Positions 24,490-31,067 of a stretch of DNA of 64,000 bases are shown piece after piece. The notes under the pieces are model-generated. The model saw nothing but the letters and a program-made list of their open reading frames with translations, searched no databases and was not told the origin of the DNA. Position 1 is the stretch's first letter. Every line of letters begins with the position of its first letter. The position numbers and the translations under genes were made by a program. Origin of the DNA: Candidatus Calditenuaceae archaeon (GTDB taxonomy: Archaea; Thermoproteota; Nitrososphaeria_A; Caldarchaeales; Calditenuaceae); the NCBI GenBank assembly GCA_025059595.1, contig JANXDI010000029.1, positions 62,001 to 126,000 on the forward strand, read 5' to 3'.

Positions 24490-25419
24490 TTAATCTCTCC
24501 TCAATAGAGTTAAGATCTCATGTGCAAGCCTTCTGGAGTCTTCACGAGTTCTCATCAAAGTGTCAAGAACGAGGCAATCCTTCCCCTCGCTCCTTATTCT
24601 CTCCGCCAAATCTCGGTCCGACAGATCTACGACCATCACATCAATGATGTCCCGATAAAGTGTGTATACTCCGAAGGCGGATGGCTCTACACCCATTTTC
24701 TGCAACATTCTGTCCGCAGGCCCCTTCAAAGCTCTTCCACCGACTATGGGGCTTATCGCAATTTTAATCGCTTTACTCCTCCTCATCTCATCCCTGATGC
24801 CCCTCAGACCGAGGATGGGGCCGATGCTGACTATCGGATTGCTAGGCGCTATAGCAATTATGTCTGATTCGCGAATGGCGTCGAGTACTTCAGGTAGCGG
24901 CCGCGCCTTCTCTAGGCCTTCGAGGCGAATGCCTGTTATTTCGACGCGGTATCCATGTTTGACGAAGTATTCTTGGAACCTTAGGATTCCTTCCTCCGTC
25001 TCCACGAGCGTTCTAACAGGGTCATTTGACATGGGGAGGATTTCTGCCCTCACATTCAGAGCTTTCTTGATCACGTCTATGGCTTGGGAGAGCGGGTACC
25101 CATTTCTTATGAGGGCTGTTCTGACCAAGTTTATTGCGAGGTCTCTGTCGCCAATCTTAAACCAGTTTTCAACGCCAAGCTTGCCAAGCATCTCATTACA
25201 GTTGAATGTATCGTCCTTCACTCCCCAGCCTCTCTCCCAATCCCCGATGCCGGCTAAAGTGTAGATGACTGTGTCTATGTCGGGAGAGACATGAAGGCCA
25301 TAGAACTCTTCGTCGTCAGCCGTGTTAACCACAACTACAACTTTCTCACCTTCTTGAATTTCATCTAAGACTCCTGCAGCGAACCTCGCACCCCCAACTC
25401 CGCCGGATAATATTGTTAT
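24490..25419 (-). CDS. cofD: 2-phospho-L-lactate transferase CofD (F420 biosynthesis), non-canonical start
   Basis: About 309 residues. CofD/FbiA transfers a phospholactyl or phosphoenolpyruvyl group from its guanosine conjugate to Fo. The family N-terminus TILSGGVGGARFAAGVLDEI is encoded in frame directly before VVVVNTADDEEFYGLHVSPD, and IAPSNPIVSIGPIL and ISPIVGGRALKGPADRM follow. No ATG, GTG or TTG lies between an in-frame TGA (25429-25431) and the SGGVGGAR loop. The first canonical start (GTG 25332) would delete the essential loop. The likely start is ATA at 25419, overlapping the TAA of the upstream gene (ATAA), or ATC at 25422. A point change from ATG, real or an assembly error, is possible. 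Confidence 0.88.
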   Translation of the reverse strand: MTILSGGVGGARFAAGVLDEIQEGEKVVVVVNTADDEEFYGLHVSPDIDTVIYTLAGIGDWERGWGVKDDTFNCNEMLGKLGVENWFKIGDRDLAINLVRTALIRNGYPLSQAIDVIKKALNVRAEILPMSNDPVRTLVETEEGILRFQEYFVKHGYRVEITGIRLEGLEKARPLPEVLDAIRESDIIAIAPSNPIVSIGPILGLRGIRDEMRRSKAIKIAISPIVGGRALKGPADRMLQKMGVEPSAFGVYTLYRDIIDVMVVDLSDRDLAERIRSEGKDCLVLDTLMRTREDSRRLAHEILTLLRRD

Positions 25420-26048
25420 GATAGAGGCTCACCCCACCTGTTTTTCCAGGCTATCTCGCTCAGGCTCTTCCTCGACTTGGGCCGTGTTCCGCCTGGGTAT
25501 GCCACCTCTATCAACGCTTGAGGTTCAACTTCATCAGGAATGCTTAAGACTCTTCGGACAGCTTCTTGGGCGAAGAGGGGTCCGCAGCGCCAGCACGCCC
25601 CCAGCCCCTGCGCGTGGAGGGCGAGCAGCAGGTTCTCTATGAAAGCACCGATTGACTGAACCGCCATAATATACTCGCTCTTCATCCTCCTTTCATCCGG
25701 ATAATGGTCCATGTCATCCATACATAAGCAAACAATTATTACGAGGGAGGCTCTCAAGGTCCTCCTCTTTGACTCTTCTATAATAACACTTATCTTCCAG
25801 TCGGGCAATCCGTCACTCTTCAGATCACGCGCCCACTCCTTCGCCATTTCTTCAAGAAGCCTCTCCAAAACCTCCCTACTGTTGATAATTATGACCCTCC
25901 AAGGCTGAGCGTTATGCGCGCTTGGAGCTGTAATCGCAGCCTCGAGAGCCCGCAGAATTTTCCCAAATTCAACCTCTCCAGGAGCCAGTAATTTGGAGGA
26001 GCTTCTAGATTCCATTAACCTGATGAAATTTTCCGCGTCGCAGCCCAT
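25416..26048 (-). CDS. FMN nitroreductase-family protein, probable dehydro-F420-0 reductase
   Basis: 210 residues of the nitroreductase fold: APSAHNAQPWRVIII (FMN phosphate and ring region), a central segment ending MDHYPDERRMKSEYIMAVQS and LLALHAQGLGACWRCGPLFA. These segments closely follow the C-terminal domain of FbiB, including the HHYPD-like and GLGSCW-like motifs. In actinobacteria that domain reduces dehydro-F420-0 (from PEP) to F420-0. Here it is a free-standing protein with no CofE-like half. Its stop overlaps the start of cofD by 4 bases, which supports the F420 role. BluB (B12 ring synthesis) is an alternative nitroreductase-fold enzyme, but the motif match is weaker. ATG at 26048. 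Confidence 0.8.
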   Translation of the reverse strand: MGCDAENFIRLMESRSSSKLLAPGEVEFGKILRALEAAITAPSAHNAQPWRVIIINSREVLERLLEEMAKEWARDLKSDGLPDWKISVIIEESKRRTLRASLVIIVCLCMDDMDHYPDERRMKSEYIMAVQSIGAFIENLLLALHAQGLGACWRCGPLFAQEAVRRVLSIPDEVEPQALIEVAYPGGTRPKSRKSLSEIAWKNRWGEPLS

Positions 26049-26076
26049 ACATCCAAAAGGCTTTGAAATATGAGAT

Positions 26077-26706
26077 TTAACTGTTAATCTTTTCAGCTGA
26101 GGATTTAAGAATCAGCTCAGCAGTGACAATGTCTTCAACCGTGTTAACATTGACTCCCAGCTCCCAAAACGGGAGCACGACAAGTCGGGGGTCGGAGATT
26201 TCTAGAGGCCGGCCCGTTTTCCTCCGTATATATCTGAGGCCCGCCGGCTGATAGTCAACCCCTTCACGATTTATGAGCGACGGAATTTTAGATAACCCTT
26301 TGACGTTTTCATACATCAACACATACATCAAATAGCCTTCATTGTGGTTCTCAGATTGCTTCAAAGCTGCTTCTATGTGGTGAGGTTTGATGGTTGGTAT
26401 GTCACATGAAACTATGAGGTAGTCCCCCTGGGGTTGATACCTCAAATACTCTAAGAGATCGTCCAAGAAGCTTGACCCGGAGCCCACAAATGGCTCGAAT
26501 CCTAACTCTATGAGGTATTTAGTGGTGGCGGGGGTGTTTTGGCTCGACACGAAATCAACTTTCTCTATTTTATGGCAGCGGATTAAGGCGTTTAACGCAT
26601 AGTCTATGAGAGGTCTTTCAAGGATTTTGATTAACGGCTTCTCTAATCCAGCCATCCTCCGCCCCTTACCCCCGCACATGATAACGGCCTTGGCCTTAGC
26701 TGTCAT
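26077..26706 (-). CDS. cobY: CobY-like nucleotidyltransferase (adenosylcobinamide-phosphate guanylyltransferase)
   Basis: 209 residues. The N-terminus AVIMCGGKGRRMAGLEKPLIK is the nucleotide-binding loop in the form found in archaeal CobY, followed by LIDYALNALI, VSSQNTPATTKYLIELG, VSCDIPTI, QPAGLRYI and GVNVNTVEDIVTAELIL, the same block order as CobY. CobY activates adenosylcobinamide phosphate with GTP during B12 assembly. The position between F420 genes and a membrane protein is unusual; a role in making the guanosine-activated donor for CofD cannot be excluded. I prefer ATG 26706 over GTG 26721: both overlap the upstream gene's end, but ATG gives the family-like start MTAKAKAVIMCGG. Confidence 0.78.
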   Translation of the reverse strand: MTAKAKAVIMCGGKGRRMAGLEKPLIKILERPLIDYALNALIRCHKIEKVDFVSSQNTPATTKYLIELGFEPFVGSGSSFLDDLLEYLRYQPQGDYLIVSCDIPTIKPHHIEAALKQSENHNEGYLMYVLMYENVKGLSKIPSLINREGVDYQPAGLRYIRRKTGRPLEISDPRLVVLPFWELGVNVNTVEDIVTAELILKSSAEKINS

Positions 26707-27292
26707 CGGCTTTAACTTCACGCTTAAATGATTTATTTCTTCTCAGCTTATCCCCCCTCTCCCCCATCTTAACGTAAACTACAAGTGCTGTGAGGAGTGG
26801 AACCCCCGTCCAGAGAGTGACGTATGATGCGAATCTGATAGCTGAGAAAAACTCTGCTTCTTCTCTCGAAATCACTTGTAGCCTGCCGCTCACTTGACCA
26901 GAACCACCGGGACCCGATACGATAAAAAGGGCATCGTAAAGGCCCTCCTCTGGCAAGATAATCCTCCAAGTTTTTACCCCGAGAGGGACAGATACAGGGC
27001 CGTCGACAAATGAGAACCTCCCAGGCTTAAACAGAATCAGGGTCAAGTTCAGTGGCTCAAAATTATGCTCATTCCGTAACACTGTGACGGTTACCTGAAA
27101 ATCCTCACCCGAAATGGGAGTTGATGGAAAGACAAAGGCCTCGAAAAGGTAGTCCCCTATGCGAGTAAGTGTACATAATGCTCTGCTGGGCCCTGAAGGA
27201 TAAGCAGCAGCGTTGACATAAATTACGAGAGCCGTAGAGAGAACTATCACTACAGATAGGGCAACAATGGCTACTTTAAAGGGCCTGGCCAC
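26696..27292 (-). CDS. Membrane-anchored protein of unknown function
   Basis: 198 residues, not recognised. Residues 6-30 form an N-terminal hydrophobic segment or signal anchor. A beta-rich domain of about 120 residues follows (SGEDFQVTVTVLRNEHNF, TLILFKPGRFSFVDGPV, KTWRIILPEEGLYDALFIVSG), which looks like an immunoglobulin-type extracellular fold. A second hydrophobic segment (about 150-172, ASYVTLWTGVPLLTALVVYV) leads to a basic cytoplasmic tail. It would expose the domain outside the cell, held by two membrane helices. GTG at 27292 with a GTTTAAATTT element about 30 bp upstream. The overlap with the CobY-like gene suggests one transcript, although a role in cofactor synthesis is not evident. 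Confidence 0.65.
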   Translation of the reverse strand: MARPFKVAIVALSVVIVLSTALVIYVNAAAYPSGPSRALCTLTRIGDYLFEAFVFPSTPISGEDFQVTVTVLRNEHNFEPLNLTLILFKPGRFSFVDGPVSVPLGVKTWRIILPEEGLYDALFIVSGPGGSGQVSGRLQVISREEAEFFSAIRFASYVTLWTGVPLLTALVVYVKMGERGDKLRRNKSFKREVKADDS

Positions 27293-27405
27293 TTCACATT
27301 GGTCACTTTAACGACTACAAATTTAAACTTAAAACCCACTCAGAAAAGGGCGTGAAGCAAAACTAGCTTTAAAAACAGGTTTCGGTCACCAGTGTAAGAG
27401 GAGTA

Positions 27406-27945
27406 ATGCCTCCCCGGAGATTGCTATTGAGAGGGGTTTTAACTGCGGCCTTGGTGGCCGTCGTTTCACCTTTCGTCCACGTTATTGATTTCTTTTATCG
27501 TAGAGAGGCGGAAGGTGTAAAGAGGCAGAAGATAGCTAATATGAGGGACCTGACTCCGGGGGGCTTCATCTATTTCTCCTATCCACAGACGGGTGACCCA
27601 AAGATAGACAACGACCCTTTTCGACAATTCGTCCTAATAATGACTGAGGATGGACAGTTGCGGGTTTACAGCCGAGTCTGCGTTCACCTCTGGTGCCTCC
27701 CCTCTTACATTCAAACGAGACGACAGCTTATCTGCCCTTGCCACGGCTCAATTTATCGGGAAGAGGATGGAGTTGCTATAGAAGGACCAGCCGCATACCA
27801 GTCTTACCCTACAAACGCCCTCCCCATGGGCAAAATCGAAGTGGATGGGAATGGTGACATCTGGATGGTGGGGGTGGATGGACGGATTGGATATGGCAGA
27901 GAGTGGCATAACATTAAGCCTGATGAGTTAGTTCGGCGGGTGTGA
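27406..27945 (+). CDS. Rieske iron-sulfur protein
   Basis: 179 residues. One N-terminal membrane helix (about 8-30, preceded by PRRLLLRG, possibly a Tat-type signal anchor) and a Rieske domain with CVHLWC (C92, H94, C97) and CPCHGS (C110, C112, H113). The four cluster ligands and both disulfide cysteines are all present, as in high-potential Rieske proteins of quinol:acceptor complexes. It passes electrons from quinol to a high-potential acceptor outside the membrane. ATG at 27406 after AGAGGAG; a GCTTTAAAAAC element lies about 38 bp upstream. The cytochrome b gene follows after 6 bp. The copper protein at the window start is a possible acceptor, though not linked. Confidence 0.93.
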   Translation: MPPRRLLLRGVLTAALVAVVSPFVHVIDFFYRREAEGVKRQKIANMRDLTPGGFIYFSYPQTGDPKIDNDPFRQFVLIMTEDGQLRVYSRVCVHLWCLPSYIQTRRQLICPCHGSIYREEDGVAIEGPAAYQSYPTNALPMGKIEVDGNGDIWMVGVDGRIGYGREWHNIKPDELVRRV

Positions 27946-27951
27946 AGTCGA

Positions 27952-29301
27952 GTGTCGTCGAATAACATTAAGAATGTTAAGGAACTTGTCAACAGTCTTT
28001 GGAAGTGGACTGTCGACAGACTTGAAAGGACGACCATAGTCGTATTTAAGTTCACTGTTCCAAAACAGTATGTGAGCCCATTCGGATACCTCGGAACCTT
28101 GACCGCGATTGTATTCGCGATTTTGGGAGTTTCGGGCGCCTTCTTGATGTTCTATTACAGACCCGATGTTGAGCTTGCATTCCTCAGCGTCCAAGAAATT
28201 CAGGAGAAGGTCCCTTTCGGCTACATCATGAGAAACATACACTACCACGCCTCAAACCTCATGGTCTTGCTAGCCGTTCTACACTTGTATTACCAGTATT
28301 TTTCAGGCCGCTACAAAATAAAGAACGAAGTCCTCTGGGTTACCGGCGTTATTCTGGGTGTCCTGACGGTTCTTGAAGCATATACTGGGTATAACCTCAT
28401 AATGAACCAGAGGGCCCTCCTCGCAGTAAACATCGGAATGGGACTCACCTACTCAGCGCCGCTACTCGGCCCGACAATAGCGCCCATCTTCCTTGGAGGC
28501 GGTCTCTTCGACTTAATCATAAGATTTTACGCACTCCACGTATTCATTTTACCACTTATCATGTTGCTACTCGCGGTGGTTCATTTCCCGAGGGCACTCG
28601 TCATAGACTTCCCCATCATCTCAGCGGTCGTAGGTGTCATATTCATTTCCGCAGGCCTGTTTCCAGCTGAACTCGGAATAAGGTTCGACTTGACGAGAGG
28701 TGTTGTAGAGGTTCCTGAATGGTATCTCACCGCGATTTACGCTTTTTTGAGAGCAGGAACTGAGAGGTTTACGGCGGGCGCGCTCTTACCACTCCTTTTC
28801 GTAATACTTTTCCTGATAGTGCCCTTCGTCGATAGGTCTAAGAAGCTCTCTTGGAGAGATAGGCCCTTCTTCACAGCACTAGGTGTCGCGAGCATCGCGC
28901 TCGTAGCGATCACGACTGTTTGGGGATTTTACGTTGACTTTTCAAAGGAGACCGCTTTTGACCAACTCTACATCGAGCCGACGCTCTTCTACGGCCTCAT
29001 AGGCGGCGTGACGTTGAGCAGTTTTTACGTCACGTACTTCTATTTGTCGCGGCAGAAGAGAGGGCAGAGACCACCACCTACAAGGCCAATCGTCCTCTCC
29101 TCGAGGGCATCGGCCGTGCTTATGACCACTCTCCTGATACTCGTGGCTGGAGCAGTCGCAGGAACATTCTATACTTATTCAATAAATCTCCCGAACCACT
29201 CTATGTTTTACTTGGGGGTCGCCTTTATCCTATTCGGGCTTCTACTACACATATATCGGCACACGATATCCGTCGAGGAAAGGCAGAAAGGGGCGAAGTA
29301 G
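27952..29301 (+). CDS. Cytochrome b of a Rieske/cytochrome b complex (b6 plus subunit IV-like in one chain)
   Basis: 449 residues, about ten to eleven membrane segments. Bis-His haem ligands are H97/H111 (helix B, 14 apart) and H196/H211 (helix D, 15 apart); the 15-residue spacing is the b6-type spacing, not the mitochondrial 14. The quinol-site motif PEWY lies at 255-258, in the part corresponding to subunit IV, so both halves are in one polypeptide, followed by extra C-terminal helices. The usual GYxLPWxQ after helix C reads GYNLIMNQ. It oxidises quinol in the membrane together with the Rieske protein 6 bp upstream. No cytochrome c1 or f gene is adjacent. GTG at 27952. Confidence 0.9.
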   Translation: MSSNNIKNVKELVNSLWKWTVDRLERTTIVVFKFTVPKQYVSPFGYLGTLTAIVFAILGVSGAFLMFYYRPDVELAFLSVQEIQEKVPFGYIMRNIHYHASNLMVLLAVLHLYYQYFSGRYKIKNEVLWVTGVILGVLTVLEAYTGYNLIMNQRALLAVNIGMGLTYSAPLLGPTIAPIFLGGGLFDLIIRFYALHVFILPLIMLLLAVVHFPRALVIDFPIISAVVGVIFISAGLFPAELGIRFDLTRGVVEVPEWYLTAIYAFLRAGTERFTAGALLPLLFVILFLIVPFVDRSKKLSWRDRPFFTALGVASIALVAITTVWGFYVDFSKETAFDQLYIEPTLFYGLIGGVTLSSFYVTYFYLSRQKRGQRPPPTRPIVLSSRASAVLMTTLLILVAGAVAGTFYTYSINLPNHSMFYLGVAFILFGLLLHIYRHTISVEERQKGAK

Positions 29302-29435
29302 AGGCCGTTTATACGATGTCTAAACAACATATACCAGCCCAGGTTTTAAGGTTAAAGTTTTATTACGTGACGATTTCTGCTCTGTCTCTTGGTGAATAGT
29401 GGCTGGAAAAAGTAGTAAACTTCATTGAGGAGCTG

Positions 29436-29621
29436 GTGAAGGCCGTTCAAGGCTACGGCGAAATTGTAGAGGAGTACGGCGGATACGCGATTAGAATCAT
29501 CGATGGAGCAAGATTTCCATGGTCCAAAGTCTGTACACTTCTCTTAGGGGCAGATCATGAGGTCTGGATTGAGAAACGCAATGGAGACCTGTACATAATT
29601 ACCAAGCCGATTACCGACTAA
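29436..29621 (+). CDS. Small protein of unknown function
   Basis: 61 residues, not recognised: a short amphipathic start (VQGYGEIVEEYGG), then YAIRIIDGARFPWSKVCTLLLG and DHEVWIEKRNGDLYIITKP, which looks like a small beta-rich domain. GTG at 29436 is preceded by GAGGAG. The frame stays open 12 more codons upstream to a TAG at 29397, and that stretch also reads like protein (EKVVNFIEELV), so initiation at a rarer codon is possible. It follows the Rieske/cytochrome b pair on the same strand after 134 bp with its own AT-rich promoter-like region. Its end overlaps the convergent transporter by 4 bases. A respiratory link is only positional. Confidence 0.55.
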   Translation: MKAVQGYGEIVEEYGGYAIRIIDGARFPWSKVCTLLLGADHEVWIEKRNGDLYIITKPITD

Positions 29622-31006
29622 AGCATCATCGGAAGCTGAAGATAAATCAGTAGCAAGGCCAGTGAGAAAGTCGGTATGCTTACGAGCGCGCCTATAAGTA
29701 TCCAGTCTCTCAGAGTTATGTGCCCTATCCTCTGCCTCTCCACCATTCCTATGGCGACGATATTTGCCGTGCTGCCTATAATCGTGAGATTCCCCATTAG
29801 CGTTCCTGCGAAGAGGAGGACCCACCAGAGTGGATAGATGGGTAAGCCTGTTGTGCCGAGCTCCTGAATTATGGGAATCCAGACGGCTACGGCGAGGATG
29901 TTGTCCATGAAGGCTGACATGAATCCGGCGACATAGCCGAGAAGCGGAATTGCGAGAGCGAGGTTATCTCCCACAGCGTATGAAAATACTTGGGCGAAGA
30001 TTCTAGTGGTTCCAACATATTTTAAAGTGCCCACAGTGGCAAAGAACATGAGGAAAAAAGCAAGCGTCCACCAATCAACTCTCTTCTCAAAGAGCTCTCT
30101 CGCATGCTCCCTCTGAAGCAAAAGCGCTATCGCGCCTCCGAGAAGCGGCGCTGCGACAAGGACGGTATTTTTCTCTAAACCCAAGGCATCCTCTATCGAA
30201 GTATGAGCAACTAATAGTGAGATGGTGAAAATGAAGAGGAATAATGCCTTTTTGTCAAGGGTCTCTGAGCCTCCGTTGTCTGGTTGTAGTTTAGCCTCAG
30301 CTGCGGCGTATTCGGCGAGCCTCTGACCAATTGTCGCGAAGTAATTTCTGTAGTATAGGTAACCTATCGCTAACGTGATCAGTAATGTTGCGACTGAAAT
30401 GGGTGAGGCCCAACGAAGAAATTCCGTGAAGCTAAGGCCGGCCCTGAGAGCTATCATCACCCCCACAGGATTACCCACCACCGTCGCGCTACTGCCAATG
30501 TTCGTGGCAAAGACGACTAGTATTATGAGGGGTATGAATGAAACCGCTAACCGGCTGGAGAGGTGTAACACGAGTGAGGCCATGAAGAGGATGGATGTTA
30601 CTTCGTCTACAAGCGCTGCGGAGAGTGCCGCCATACCCATGAGTATGAATAGCAGCCGTAAAGGAGTGCGGCCCAGCCTCACAACGCGGTTTAAGAGGTA
30701 TTCAAAGAAATGCCTCTCCTCGAGGAATCCTACTACGACCATCATCCCTATCAAAAAAACTATGATGTCGAGCCCTGCAAATTCTACCAAATGAGGCACA
30801 TCAAGCAATCCCGTGATTAGTAAAATGAAAATGCCTATAAAAGCGAAGGCCACCCTAAGCCTCCAGAAGAAAAGTATGCTGAGAATAATTCCTAGGAAGA
30901 CAGTTAATGAAACGACCTGAGTGTTTGTGAAGACATTTAATAAATTTATTAATGTATAGATGACAAAAATACTTACTACATACGTAAGAATTTTGTTACG
31001 ACTCAT
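29618..31006 (-). CDS. ArsB/NhaD/SLC13-type ion permease
   Basis: 462 residues with about twelve hydrophobic segments of the ion transporter superfamily (citrate/arsenite/Na+-H+ type). Two pseudo-repeats are visible. The first has MAALSAALVDEVTSILFMASL then TNIGSSATVVGNPVG; the second has MSAFMDNILAVAVWIPI then GNLTIIGSTANIVAIGM. These paired NxGSxATxxGNP-like hairpins bind ion and substrate. It could export arsenite or exchange Na+ for H+; the D-N in SAFMDN is typical of NhaD/ArsB. The Lys/Asp-rich loop at about 235-250 divides the halves. ATG at 31006 with TCTTAAATTG (31027-31037) about 26 bp upstream. It has its own transcript between LeuRS and a convergent small gene. Confidence 0.85.
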   Translation of the reverse strand: MSRNKILTYVVSIFVIYTLINLLNVFTNTQVVSLTVFLGIILSILFFWRLRVAFAFIGIFILLITGLLDVPHLVEFAGLDIIVFLIGMMVVVGFLEERHFFEYLLNRVVRLGRTPLRLLFILMGMAALSAALVDEVTSILFMASLVLHLSSRLAVSFIPLIILVVFATNIGSSATVVGNPVGVMIALRAGLSFTEFLRWASPISVATLLITLAIGYLYYRNYFATIGQRLAEYAAAEAKLQPDNGGSETLDKKALFLFIFTISLLVAHTSIEDALGLEKNTVLVAAPLLGGAIALLLQREHARELFEKRVDWWTLAFFLMFFATVGTLKYVGTTRIFAQVFSYAVGDNLALAIPLLGYVAGFMSAFMDNILAVAVWIPIIQELGTTGLPIYPLWWVLLFAGTLMGNLTIIGSTANIVAIGMVERQRIGHITLRDWILIGALVSIPTFSLALLLIYLQLPMML

Positions 31007-31067
31007 GATATCAATCTTCTTCAGCTACAATTTAAGACTTTCCAGAGAACGTTCAGAGGGATTGTGT

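Noticed and set aside
25416..26048. BluB (dimethylbenzimidazole synthase) for the nitroreductase
   Set aside because: The CobY-like neighbour made this tempting, but the HYPDERR and GLGACW segments follow the FbiB C-terminal domain, and the 4-base overlap is with cofD.
26077..26706. CofC (2-phospho-lactate guanylyltransferase)
   Set aside because: The position near cofD suggests it, but the nucleotide loop and block order match CobY and not the CofC family. The alternative is kept as a hypothesis only.
29400..29435. Upstream extension of the 61-residue gene
   Set aside because: The stretch looks like protein, but it has no ATG, GTG or TTG after the TAG at 29397; GTG 29436 with GAGGAG upstream is kept as the start.
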